Origin: DATBAX01 sp963723765
GTDB taxonomy: Bacteria; Acidobacteriota; Terriglobia; Terriglobales; Acidobacteriaceae
Reading direction: 5' to 3'
Assembly (NCBI GenBank): GCA_963723765.1
Contig: CAVRSD010000011.1
Location: 124,001-188,000, forward strand
DNA length: 64,000 bases
Position 1 is the first letter of the stretch; each line of letters starts with the position of its first letter. The notes beneath the pieces were generated by a model that did no database searches, was not told the DNA's origin, and was given only the letters and a program-made list of their open reading frames with translations. The position numbers and the translations under genes are program-made. Shown here piece by piece: positions 44,524 to 53,014 of this stretch.

Positions 44524-44677
44524 CTGCTCAAACCATCGCTGGCACAATGCCAGATCCCATTTCCTTATATGAATGCTTTTCTTGATTGCTGTTTGCACTA
44601 GCGTGCAGCAATCGGCGATTTTTCATCCGCCCGGACCACTTCCGGCCGGGTTTCCACTCGTCTATGGAGGACGATCT

Positions 44678-45412
44678 ATGACACACAGAAATTTCAAGAT
44701 GTTGGCGTTGATCTCGGCGCTCTCAGCAATGTTCCTACTGGCCGGCTGCAACAAGAAAGTGGCCAAGGCAACTCCACCACCACCGCCTGTGCCGCCCGCT
44801 CCTACGGCAACCATGGCTGCCAACCCGAACGTACTGCAACAGGGTCAATCGACAACGTTGACATGGCAAACCACGAATGCGAATGACATCACGATTCCGG
44901 GGCTGGGAGTGGTGGAGGCGTCAGGCTCGCGCCGCGTGACCCCGAGCGCATCCACAACGTACGAACTGGTGGCGAAGGGGCCGGGCGGGACCCAGGAAGC
45001 GGGCGCCCGCGTGACCGTGAATCCGGCCCCGGCAGCCAAGGTCATGACACCACAGCCGAGCGAAGCGGATTTGTTTGCCAACAACGTCAAGGACTTGTAC
45101 TTCGACTTTAACAAGGCGGCCGTCCGCACTGATGAGGTACCTGTGACCGATAACGATGCGGCATTTCTGGTGCAGCATCCGGATATCAAGATCAGGGTCG
45201 AGGGACACTGCGACGACCGCGGTTCTGAGGAATACAACCTGGCCCTCGGCGACAGCCGTGCCAACAGCATGAAGCAGACGCTCGAGCAGCAAGGCGTGAA
45301 CGCGGACCGGATCCAGACCATTAGCTACGGCAAAGAGAAGCCGTTCTGCACGGCGGACGACGAGCAATGCTGGCAGGAAAACCGGCGCGACCACGTGGCG
45401 CTGGAACAGTAA
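44678..45412 (+). CDS. pal: OmpA/Pal-family peptidoglycan-associated lipoprotein
   Basis: 244 residues. GGAGG lies seven bases before the ATG at 44678. A lipoprotein signal ends in the lipobox LLAGC, followed by a Pro-rich linker (TPPPPPVPPAP) and an Ig-like beta domain (LQQGQSTTLTWQTTNANDIT). The C-terminal OmpA domain starts NVKDLYFDFNKAAVRTDEV, with IRVEGHCDDRGSEEYNLALG as the peptidoglycan-binding loop. It links the outer membrane to the cell wall. The Ig-like insert is uncommon in Pal and may fit a longer periplasmic span. No tol genes are near. A strong hairpin follows. Confidence 0.9.
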   Translation: MTHRNFKMLALISALSAMFLLAGCNKKVAKATPPPPPVPPAPTATMAANPNVLQQGQSTTLTWQTTNANDITIPGLGVVEASGSRRVTPSASTTYELVAKGPGGTQEAGARVTVNPAPAAKVMTPQPSEADLFANNVKDLYFDFNKAAVRTDEVPVTDNDAAFLVQHPDIKIRVEGHCDDRGSEEYNLALGDSRANSMKQTLEQQGVNADRIQTISYGKEKPFCTADDEQCWQENRRDHVALEQ

Positions 45413-45427
45413 AGATGGGGCGTGAGT

Positions 45428-45452
45428 AGGGCGGCCGCTGTTGGGCCGCCCT
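45428..45452 (+). terminator. Hairpin terminator after the Pal-like gene
   Basis: Perfect 9-bp stem AGGGCGGCC (45428-45436) / GGCCGCCCT (45444-45452) with a 7-base loop, 15 bases after the stop. No U-tract follows, so efficiency is uncertain. Confidence 0.65.
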
Positions 45453-45477
45453 GGCGCGTCGAGATGAGCAGGTCTCC

Positions 45478-45525
45478 GTGGTGGGTTCCCGCTTCTCGCA
45501 AAAACGGCGAGAAACGGGGCACCCG
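45478..45525. repeat. Family G repeat copy 2
   Basis: GTGGTGGGTTCCCGCTTCTC then GCAAAAACGGCGAGAAACGGGGCACCC, matching 44085-44131. It ends two bases before the stop of the convergent DinB-family gene (45528). Confidence 0.75.
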
Positions 45526-45527
45526 GT

Positions 45528-46109
45528 TTAAGGCTTCTGTCCCGGACGATCCTCTTTGGAGAGATCGTCTCCCGAGCGATTAATCTTAATATTCAGGATG
45601 CCGAGACCACCTCTCCACGGGCCCACTTCAACTTCATATTGTTTTGCCAGGACGCGGCTGATTTGGGAGATGTGGGTCAAGTCATGCACCGTCCAGGTGG
45701 ACAGTAGTTGCCCGAGGGTGACGCGTCCTACTGCGGGATGAATGCCGGTGCGGGAAAAATCCTCAGGAGATAAATGCAAACCGCGCAGGGCATGGAGACT
45801 CTGTGTGCGCAGTTCCTGAAAACGATCGAGCAGACGATCCAGTGGCTGCGTTTTATCTTCTTTAAATTGCGCCAACCGGTCGAAGGGTTCAAAAGTGCGA
45901 CTCTCGCCGTGTTCAAGAATGATGCGGGCCCGGGGCATCCAATCGGTAAGTTCGGCGTGGATCAGGTGGCCCACGACGTCGTAACAACTCCAGGTATCCC
46001 CGCCTTCGGTCGCGCGCACCCATGGCTCCGGCAGCCCGCGGAGCATCTGATTGACCGTCCCCGGACCGCGCTCCAGAATCTGTATGGCTTCGGGAAGGTG
46101 CATCTGCAT
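45528..46109 (-). CDS. DinB-family metal-binding protein
   Basis: 193 residues with GGAGG before the ATG at 46109. It is a four-helix bundle of the DinB/YfiT superfamily. The three metal-ligand His positions are in YDVVGHLIHAELTDW and in WTVHDLTHISQISR near residues 142-146. Members include bacillithiol- or mycothiol-type transferases and many of unknown role; the partner thiol cannot be read here. The last ~15 residues (GDDLSKEDRPGQKP) form a polar tail. Confidence 0.88.
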   Translation of the reverse strand: MQMHLPEAIQILERGPGTVNQMLRGLPEPWVRATEGGDTWSCYDVVGHLIHAELTDWMPRARIILEHGESRTFEPFDRLAQFKEDKTQPLDRLLDRFQELRTQSLHALRGLHLSPEDFSRTGIHPAVGRVTLGQLLSTWTVHDLTHISQISRVLAKQYEVEVGPWRGGLGILNIKINRSGDDLSKEDRPGQKP

Positions 46110-46168
46110 GGGATCCTCCAGGGGGGATGAGTTCAGGGCAGGCTGAAATTTCCCTAATTATATAGAAG

Positions 46169-46291
46169 TGTCATCCTGAGCTTGCGAAGGATCTTGCGTG
46201 TAGCGGATATGCGTTCTTCGTACTGTGATGGTGGTGGTACGCGCGAGATCCCTCGCCCGGCTGAACTCCGCCGGGTCTTCGGGATGACGCT
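46169..46291. repeat. Family F copy 3, divergent inverted pair
   Basis: The left part 46169-46200 (GTCATCCTGAGCTTGCGAAG...) and the inverted right part 46243-46290 (...GGTCTTCGGGATGACGC) bracket about 40 bases. It fills the gap between the DinB gene and the antitoxin-like gene. Confidence 0.7.
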
Positions 46292-46304
46292 GTGTAAACT
46301 TTGT

Positions 46305-46533
46305 TCAAGAGAGAGTACGGAGCAGCGCACGCCCCTTCTCGCAGACTTCGTCCCATGAAGTCGTCTTCATCTTGCCCGATCGGACCTCTTCGAGACGGCG
46401 AACGATTTCTTCCTGCGATGCGGCCTCTACACTCTTGTCGATGGAGTCGTCCAAACTTTCGATCAAGCTCATGGCCAGCTCCGTGCGTTCTTTGTCAGGA
46501 AGGGCAAGGGCTTTCTTGGGCTTCCTGCTGCAT
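46305..46533 (-). CDS. Addiction-module (TIGR02574-type) antitoxin-like protein, orphan and frameshifted
   Basis: Read from the ATG at 46533, the frame breaks after MQQEAQE at the AAA/TTT run 46512-46514 and resumes ALALPDKERTELAMSLIESL. It ends with EEIVRRLEEVRSGKMKTTSW and DEVCEKGRALLRTLS. Removing one base gives a 75-residue protein with the 'putative addiction module component' pattern. The usual ParE/RelE-type toxin gene is not present downstream; only an F-family repeat follows. It may be a relic, or a stand-alone regulator. The -10-like TATAAT ends seven bases before the ATG. Confidence 0.65.
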
Positions 46534-46646
46534 GCCCTACATTATATTCTTGGCCGAAAGTCGTTCACTCATTTCAGCGGGGGACGTAGGCTTGTTCTTG
46601 CCTCGACAACAAAGCCCAACATGGTCCTCCGCACCAATGCTGATAT

Positions 46647-47306
46647 CTACACGTGACGCCGAGCCAAGTGTTTCATCAAAGCACCCGACCAAGTACCCAC
46701 CCGCTGCGGTTGCGGATCTCCCATGCAGCGGTAGAAGGAGACCATAGCCATGGACACATAACTTGCGACGTTGAACACAGCCAAATGGCTTCGGTCGTTT
46801 TCACGCCCACTGTTTACAACGAAATTGTCGTGCCCTGCTTGCACCACATGGTTCACCAGAGCGACGATTGTTGGATGCACATAGTGTGAAGTCCAACGAT
46901 AAATCACGCGATATGCGAAGTCGTGAACAGCTGGCTTTCCTGTCGCCGGGTCAACCTCAAAAGTGTCCGGTTCCAGAGCCATCTCCTTCACCGTCTTGCC
47001 AGACCATCTGTGCGGATGCGGATATCGAGCTGCAGTTTTTATGGTACGAGCGTCCAGCGCTTGCTGCATATTCGGCCAATAGTCCCTGACGAGTGAATCC
47101 CAGCCTTCAACATCCTTTGACACAAACTCGTAATAGAGCCGGGCACGCGCCTCGGTGTCCTGGTTGGCGATGTAACGCAACGTGAAGAAGATATCCACTA
47201 GAGTGCGCGTCAATCCGAAGGCCTCATCGCTGAAAGCAGCGTCAAGGAGCACCATGACGGCTTCGGCGACTGTGAGGCACTTTGAGTAGAGTACCAGCGC
47301 CACCAT
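46647..47306 (-). CDS. DUF5677 family protein, probably 5'-truncated
   Basis: 219 residues from the ATG at 47306. Family features include VAEAVMVLLDAAFSDEAFGL, TRTLVDIFFTLRYIANQDTE and YRWTSHYVHPTIVALVNHVV. The coding signal continues upstream of the ATG without a start codon (RYFPPLSGYRY in frame) until a stop at about 47367, beside a word repeat. The true N-terminus therefore seems lost, by repeat insertion or by another frameshift. The function of the family is unknown. It is on the same strand as the antitoxin-like gene. Confidence 0.7.
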   Translation of the reverse strand: MVALVLYSKCLTVAEAVMVLLDAAFSDEAFGLTRTLVDIFFTLRYIANQDTEARARLYYEFVSKDVEGWDSLVRDYWPNMQQALDARTIKTAARYPHPHRWSGKTVKEMALEPDTFEVDPATGKPAVHDFAYRVIYRWTSHYVHPTIVALVNHVVQAGHDNFVVNSGRENDRSHLAVFNVASYVSMAMVSFYRCMGDPQPQRVGTWSGALMKHLARRHV

Positions 47307-47357
47307 GTAGCGATAGCCGCTGAGCGGCGGGAAATAGCGAGCGGAGGGTGGGGATTT

Positions 47358-47455
47358 GTGCGTTTAAATTCAAGTCAACGTCTACTTCAACTTCAACATC
47401 AACCTCAAAGGCCACGGACGTGGGCGTCCGCGCCACATGGGCAAGAGAGGGCGAG
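47358..47455. repeat. Compound repeat: TTCAACTTCAAC words plus a GTGGGCGTCCGCGCCAC palindrome
   Basis: 47369-47398 is made of CAACGTCTACTTCAACTTCA-type words (on the other strand GTTGAAGTTGATG words). 47407-47452 carries GGACGTGGGCGTCCGCGCCA, the same palindrome that lies in frame in the RNase HI gene. It abuts the lost 5' end of the DUF5677 gene and lies just downstream of the S53 peptidase. Confidence 0.65.
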
Positions 47456-47485
47456 CCATGTAGAGCTCGCCCCTCGTGATGGTCT

Positions 47486-49126
47486 TTACGCTGCGGGTTT
47501 TTTGGATCCGCTTGACGATGCCGGTCCGGCGGAAGCTGCCTGGGTGGCGGGTGGTGCGGTGAGCGCTGCCAGGAGTTGGGCCCCGTCCGGACTGCCGAGT
47601 CCGGTGCAGGCGTCCCATCCTTTGGCGGCACTGAAGGAGCCGTTGTTGCCTTTGGTGATGTCGTGGAATCCCGAGGCTTCAACGGCTTGCGCGTAGATTA
47701 ATGGGTTCAGGAAACCGATGGACTTTCCCGTCTTCTGATTGATGCGCGCCACCAGAGCGGCCCATAAAGGCGCGACCGCGCTGGTGCCACCGAAGACAGC
47801 ACTCTCGCCATCGACGAGAACGTTGTAGCCGGTGCTGGGATCGGCATCGCCCGCAACGTCAGGAACACCGCGTCCGCCCGCCGAGACCGTGGGCTTCGGA
47901 ACATTGAAGCCGGTTTGCCAGGAGGGAAGCGGGAAGGCGTCGCTTACCCCGCCGCCGCCGGCTCCTCCGCCGGCCGGCTGGTTGTTCCATACCTGTTCGT
48001 CGACAATTTTTCCGTCGGAAGCCTGCAGCGTGGTGCCGCCACAGGCAAGCACGAACGAACTGGACGCCGGAAAATCCACGTGGTTGCTGCCGTCGTTGAC
48101 TCCGTCGGAAGAACCGTTGTCCCCGGAGGCAACGCAAACCGTGACGCCCATGGCGGCTGCGGCCTGGAAGGCCTGGTCGAAGTTGGTGAGCGCCTGCGTT
48201 GTCCAGTTCGACTCGGCAGAGCCCCAGCTGATGGAAATGACCGAGGGTTGATTGGTACTGTCATGTACGGCGGTGGTGATCGCATCCAGAAAACCCTGAT
48301 CGGTGTTCGCGGCAAAATAGACGACGATCTTCGCGGACGGAGCGACTGCGCCGGCCACTTCGATATCGAGCATCACTTCGCCGTCGGCGCTGTCCGGAGT
48401 GGTGGGGCTGTTGGTGCCTCGATCAACGGAAACGGAGATGACTTGCGGCGCCGTAATGTTGAGCGATTTGAAGTAGTTGCTTATATCGTCGAGCTGAAAG
48501 CCGCCGCCGAGTTCGATGAGCCCGATACATTGTCCGGAGCCGTCGCCTGCGGGGTAGTCGTAGATTTGCGCCACTTCATTGGGATCATGCGAGGCGCTGG
48601 CGGCGTGGGCCTTGATTCCCGGCGTCTGCGGCAGGCGCCGGAAATGCGGTTCGGCCTGGGGCCGGTTGTCGAGACCGAAGACGCCGGTGATGATGTCCGC
48701 ATACTGCGCGGGCACGCTGATGGCGCCAACACGGCCGCGGAAATTTCCTTTGGGATGACTGTATTCCTTGAGTTCCACGTTGAAAGCCTTTTGTAGATTG
48801 CTCACCGTTCCTGAAAGCATGACGGTCCGGCGGGCAAGTTCGGTGCCGGTTTCACGCACCTTCAGATTGAATTCCTGAGCGAACTTTTTAATTTGTTCGA
48901 GATCCGCAGGGTCAGCGCCGTGGGCCTTTTCGAAATCAGCACGCGACATGTGCTTGAAATTGGGCTTGGCGAGAGCGGTTTTGAACTGCTCACGCTGGGC
49001 CTCGGATTTCGAGCGGATGCGTACGGAGACTTCAATGGTTTGGTCTGGATGCGAGTTGTGGATCAGGCGCGCACCACGGACGGGTTTACGTTCACTGCCT
49101 AAAATGAGTTTGCGAGCGGAAGCCAT
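47486..49126 (-). CDS. S53 family serine carboxyl peptidase (kumamolisin/sedolisin type)
   Basis: 546 residues. An N-terminal pro-kumamolisin activation domain (about 1-180, with FKHMSRADFEKAHGADPADL) is followed by the catalytic domain. The catalytic Glu/Asp pair lies in DGEVMLDIEVAGAV near residues 247-251, the oxyanion Asp in VASGDNGSSDG, and the nucleophile Ser in GGTSAVAPLWAAL near 446. The C-terminal Ca-binding loop is AKGWDACTGLGSPDG. No signal peptide is present, as in several bacterial S53 enzymes. It should work at acidic pH, in line with an acidobacterial soil lifestyle. Confidence 0.93.
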   Translation of the reverse strand: MASARKLILGSERKPVRGARLIHNSHPDQTIEVSVRIRSKSEAQREQFKTALAKPNFKHMSRADFEKAHGADPADLEQIKKFAQEFNLKVRETGTELARRTVMLSGTVSNLQKAFNVELKEYSHPKGNFRGRVGAISVPAQYADIITGVFGLDNRPQAEPHFRRLPQTPGIKAHAASASHDPNEVAQIYDYPAGDGSGQCIGLIELGGGFQLDDISNYFKSLNITAPQVISVSVDRGTNSPTTPDSADGEVMLDIEVAGAVAPSAKIVVYFAANTDQGFLDAITTAVHDSTNQPSVISISWGSAESNWTTQALTNFDQAFQAAAAMGVTVCVASGDNGSSDGVNDGSNHVDFPASSSFVLACGGTTLQASDGKIVDEQVWNNQPAGGGAGGGGVSDAFPLPSWQTGFNVPKPTVSAGGRGVPDVAGDADPSTGYNVLVDGESAVFGGTSAVAPLWAALVARINQKTGKSIGFLNPLIYAQAVEASGFHDITKGNNGSFSAAKGWDACTGLGSPDGAQLLAALTAPPATQAASAGPASSSGSKKPAA

Positions 49127-49436
49127 AGCTATTCCTTGGTTTCGGGGGAGCAGAGCGGCTAGGCACTAATCGCGACCGGGAGTCGCACAGCTAGGGAGGT
49201 TTCGAGGTTCGTCCTGCCATTCAGATGGGGCCCGAAACAGGAAAAGCATAGCAGAAGAATCTGCGGTTGGCGAGAGGTCTGAAGGACAGGTATTTGGTGG
49301 GACTTCCGTGCAAAATAAATCGGGATATCGTTCCCCCAACTCACCCCCACCTTCGACAGCCGCACTACGCAATCCTGCGCGAAACGACTAAACTATAGAG
49401 TTCAGCATTCATTAATTTCTGGGAAGGCAATCCTCT

Positions 49437-52266
49437 ATGGACAGCTTTGGCAGCCGTTCGACTCTGCGGGTGGGCGGGCATGATTACGAAATTTACCGTC
49501 TGGACGCGCTCGACAAGCAAGGGGTTTCGACCAAACATCTGCCGTATTCGCTGCGCATTCTGCTGGAGAACCTTCTGCGCACCGAAGATGGCCGCAATGT
49601 GACGGAGAAAGACATCCGCGCGCTGGCCGCCTGGGGCACGAAAGCGGCGGCGGGCCTGCCGGAAAAAGAAATTGCCTTCACCCCCAGCCGCGTGTTGTTG
49701 CAGGATTTTACCGGGGTGCCGGCGGTGGTTGATCTCGCGGCGATGCGTGATGCCATGCGCGAACTTTCTGGCGATCCGTCGTTAATTAATCCGCTGCAAC
49801 CGGCTGAATTGGTGATTGATCATTCGGTGCAAGTGGACGAATTCGGTACCCCGCAGGCGTTTCAGCTCAATGCTGAACTCGAATTCATTCGCAATAAAGA
49901 ACGCTACGCGTTTCTGCGCTGGGGACAAACTGCATTTCGCAATCTGGCCATCGTTCCGCCGGACACGGGGATTGTGCATCAGGTGAATCTGGAATATCTG
50001 GCGCGCGTGGTGTTTGTGCAGGAGGCGAACGGCAAGCGCGTGGCGTATCCCGACACGCTGGTGGGCACGGATTCGCATACGACCATGATTAACGGCCTTG
50101 GCGTGCTGGGATGGGGCGTGGGCGGCATTGAAGCCGAGGCGGCGATGCTGGGACAGCCAGTGTCCATGCTGATTCCGCAGGTGGTGGGGGTGAAGCTGAC
50201 CGGAAGGCTGCGCGAGGGTGCGACGGCCACGGATTTGGTTTTGACCATTACCGAAATGCTGCGCAAACATGGCGTGGTGGGAAAATTCGTGGAATATTTT
50301 GGGCCGGGATTGCAGGAGTTGCCGCTGGCTGACCGCGCGACCATTGGAAATATGTCTCCAGAATATGGTGCGACGTGCGGGATTTTTCCCGTAGACAAAG
50401 AAAGTCTCACTTATTTGCGGCTGACCGGACGCTCCGAAGAGCAGATTGCGTTGGTCGAAGCTTATTGTCGCGAACAGGGATTGTTCCACGACGAGAAGAC
50501 TCCTGAGGCAACGTATTCGGAGCTGCTGGCGCTGGATCTTTCGACAGTGGAATCGAGCTTGGCAGGGCCGAAGCGGCCGCAAGACCGCGTGCTGCTTTCG
50601 CAGGCGGGAGAATCTTTTCGGATGGCTCTGCCTTCGCTGATGAAGACGCCTTCTTCGGCAAAGACTGCGGTGTCGGTTGCAGTTGCCTCCGGCAGCGCGT
50701 CTTCCGGAAGCGTGCCGAAGCAGGTGGATCGCTGGGAACAGGAAGGCGGCAATCCGGTCGGAGTGGAAAACCAACTGGTCGAAGAACATGTTTCTCCGGA
50801 TGTGAAGAAGACGCTGCGGCACGGCAGCGTGGTGATCGCGGCGATTACAAGTTGTACGAATACTTCGAATCCGTCGGTAATGCTGGCGGCGGGATTGCTG
50901 GCCAAGAAAGCGGTCGAACGCGGGCTGCAAATGCCGCATTCGGTGAAAACGTCGCTGGCGCCGGGATCGAAAGTAGTCCGTGATTATCTGGAGCGCGCGG
51001 GGCTGACACCGTATCTCGAGAAATTGAAATTTCATATCGTCGGATACGGATGCACGACCTGCATCGGAAATTCCGGGCCGCTGCCTGAGGAAGTTTCGAA
51101 GGCCATCGAAGAAAATAATCTGGTCGTGGCTTCGGTGCTCTCGGGAAATCGCAACTTTGAAGGCCGCATTAATCCCGATGTCCGCGCGAATTATCTGATG
51201 TCGCCGCCGCTGGTGGTGGCGTTTGCGCTGGCGGGCCGCATCGATATTGATTTGCGGAAAGATCCCATCGGCAATGGGAAGGACGGCAAGCCGGTTTATC
51301 TCGCAGACCTCTGGCCGACGCAGCGTGAAGTGGAAGAGACGATGGAGAAATCCATTTCGTCGGACATGTTTCGCCGCAGCTATGGCGAGGTCTATCACGG
51401 CGATGCGCACTGGCGCGGCCTGCCCGTCCCCAAGGGCGAGACCTATACCTGGGAGAAAGATTCCACATACATCCGCAAAGCCCCGTTTTTTGATGGCATG
51501 ACCCTGAAGCCGTCCGCGGTTGAGGACATCAAGAACGCTCGCGTACTGGCCGTGCTCGGCGACAGCGTTACCACCGATCACATTTCGCCGGCAGGTTCGA
51601 TCAAGAAAGACAGCCCGGCGGGAAAATATTTGCAGGAACATGGCGTCAAGCCTGCCGAATTCAATTCCTACGGTTCGCGTCGCGGCAATCATGAAGTGAT
51701 GGTGCGTGGGACGTTTGCCAATGTTCGTCTGCGCAACAAGATGGTCAATCTCGGAAGGCGGATTCGCCAAACATCTTCCCGATGGCGCGGAGATGTCGAT
51801 TTTTGAAGCGTCTGAAAAATACATTGCGGAAGGCGTGCCGCTGGTGATTCTCGCGGGCAAAGAATACGGGTCTGGATCGTCGCGCGATTGGGCGGCGAAG
51901 GGACCGCGTCTCCTGGGCGTTCGCGCGGTGATTGCGGAAAGCTATGAGCGCATCCATCGCTCGAATTTAGTCGGCATGGGGATTTTGCCTCTGCAATTTT
52001 TGGCGGGAGAGACGGCGCAGTCGCTGAATTTGTCTGGAGAAGAAGTCTTCGAGATTGCCGGAGTTCGTGACTTGGTGGAAAACTTTACGGCTGGACGTCA
52101 GGTAAAAGTGCGAGCTACGACCAACGGTCAGACGAAAGAATTCAGCGCGCTGGTGCGCATCGATACGCCGCAGGAAGCGCTTTACTATGCCAACGGTGGG
52201 ATTCTGCAATATGTGTTGCGGCAGCTGCTGAGCGGGAAGCCGAGTGGACAGACGGTGGCTGTGTAA
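49437..52266 (+). CDS. acnA: Aconitate hydratase (frameshifted in this sequence)
   Basis: Converts citrate to isocitrate in the TCA cycle. The ATG at 49437 has AAGG nine bases upstream. The [4Fe-4S] ligands are in SCTNTSNPSV near residue 471 and GCTTCIGNSGPL near 538. The frame breaks after RLRNKMVN at 51748-51751 and continues SEGGFAKHLPDGAEMSIFEA with the swivel domain GSGSSRDWAAKGPRLLGVRA. The corrected length is about 942. A linker (about 405-440, rich in Ser/Ala/Val) is longer than in E. coli AcnA. A strong terminator follows at 52289. Confidence 0.94.
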
Positions 52267-52288
52267 ACCCCAACCGACTCTTGAGGGT

Positions 52289-52321
52289 GCCCCGTTCAAG
52301 CTCCGCTTGAGCGGGGCTTTT
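52289..52321 (+). terminator. Rho-independent terminator after acnA
   Basis: Stem of GCCCCG.TTCAAGC (52289-52301) with GCTTGAGCGGGGC (52305-52317), interrupted by one bulge and with a 3-base loop, followed by TTTT. It lies 22 bases past the acnA stop. Confidence 0.85.
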
Positions 52322-52362
52322 CACTTCACTCGTCACAGGCTCCGCGTGCGCACCTCCACTGT

Positions 52363-52368
52363 TATAAT
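52363..52368 (+). promoter_or_regulatory. -10 element before hslV
   Basis: A consensus TATAAT at 52363-52368, 14 bases before the hslV ATG at 52383. No good -35 hexamer is visible 16-18 bases upstream. The 5' leader would be about 8 bases. Confidence 0.4.
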
Positions 52369-52382
52369 CAGAGATTGTCCCT

Positions 52383-52925
52383 ATGCCTACGAAGCGTCTG
52401 ATCCGTTCTACTACCGTTTTGTGCGTGCGTCGCAATGGCAGTGTGGTCATGGCCGGCGACGGCCAGGTCACGCTGGGCGAAGGTGTGATCAAGCACACGG
52501 CCAAGAAAATCCGCCGCCTTTATCAAGACAAAATTCTGGCTGGATTTGCTGGGTCGACCGCCGACGCTTTTACCCTGTTCAGCCGGTTCGAATCGAAGCT
52601 GGAGCAGTATCACGGGAACCTTGGCCGGGGAGCGGTGGAGCTGGCGAAAGACTGGCGGACGGACAAATTTTTGCGTCATCTGGAAGCGTTGCTGCTAGTT
52701 TCCGACAAAGAGCAGACGTTTTTGCTGAGCGGGCAGGGCGACGTGATCGAACCGGATGGCGGCATTGCGGCCATCGGCAGCGGCGGCCCATACGCGCAGG
52801 CCGCAGCCCAGGCGCTGGCCGAACACACCCAGCTTTCGGCCCGCCAGATCGCCGAAGAATCAATGAAGATTGCCGGCAAAATGTGCATCTATACAAATGA
52901 CAAGATCACGATTGAAGAACTGTAA
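52383..52925 (+). CDS. hslV: ATP-dependent protease subunit HslV
   Basis: 180 residues. HslV is the proteolytic core of HslUV. The catalytic N-terminal Thr lies in TTVLCVRRNGSVVMAGDGQV at about residue 10, so the nine residues before it (MPTKRLIRS) are a propeptide that must be removed, as in ClpQ of Bacillus. Other hallmarks are GSTADAFTLFSRFESKLE and GSGGPYAQAAAQAL. hslU follows, but the 89-base gap is filled by a family C palindrome. Confidence 0.96.
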   Translation: MPTKRLIRSTTVLCVRRNGSVVMAGDGQVTLGEGVIKHTAKKIRRLYQDKILAGFAGSTADAFTLFSRFESKLEQYHGNLGRGAVELAKDWRTDKFLRHLEALLLVSDKEQTFLLSGQGDVIEPDGGIAAIGSGGPYAQAAAQALAEHTQLSARQIAEESMKIAGKMCIYTNDKITIEEL

Positions 52926-52926
52926 G

Positions 52927-53008
52927 GCGTCGTTGGTCGTTCGTCCTTGGTCGTTGGCCTGAACCTTGACGACCAAAGCCAACGACGAACGACCAAGGAC
53001 CAACGACT
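52927..53008. repeat. Word-palindrome, family C copy 2, between hslV and hslU
   Basis: The left arm 52927-52959 (GCGTCGTTGGTCGTTCGTCC...) and right arm 52969-53008 (...GAACGACCAAGGACCAACGAC) are inverted copies with a ~10-base centre. It begins one base after the hslV stop and ends six bases before the hslU ATG, leaving no room for a normal ribosome binding site except inside the arm. It is related to 15123-15225. Confidence 0.85.
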
Positions 53009-53014
53009 GATTTT

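Noticed and set aside
49782..51860. A 692-codon open frame on the minus strand opposite acnA
   Set aside because: It is a shadow of the strong codon bias of acnA. The translation has no domain resemblance, is very rich in His/Arg, and has no ribosome binding site; acnA on the plus strand is certain.
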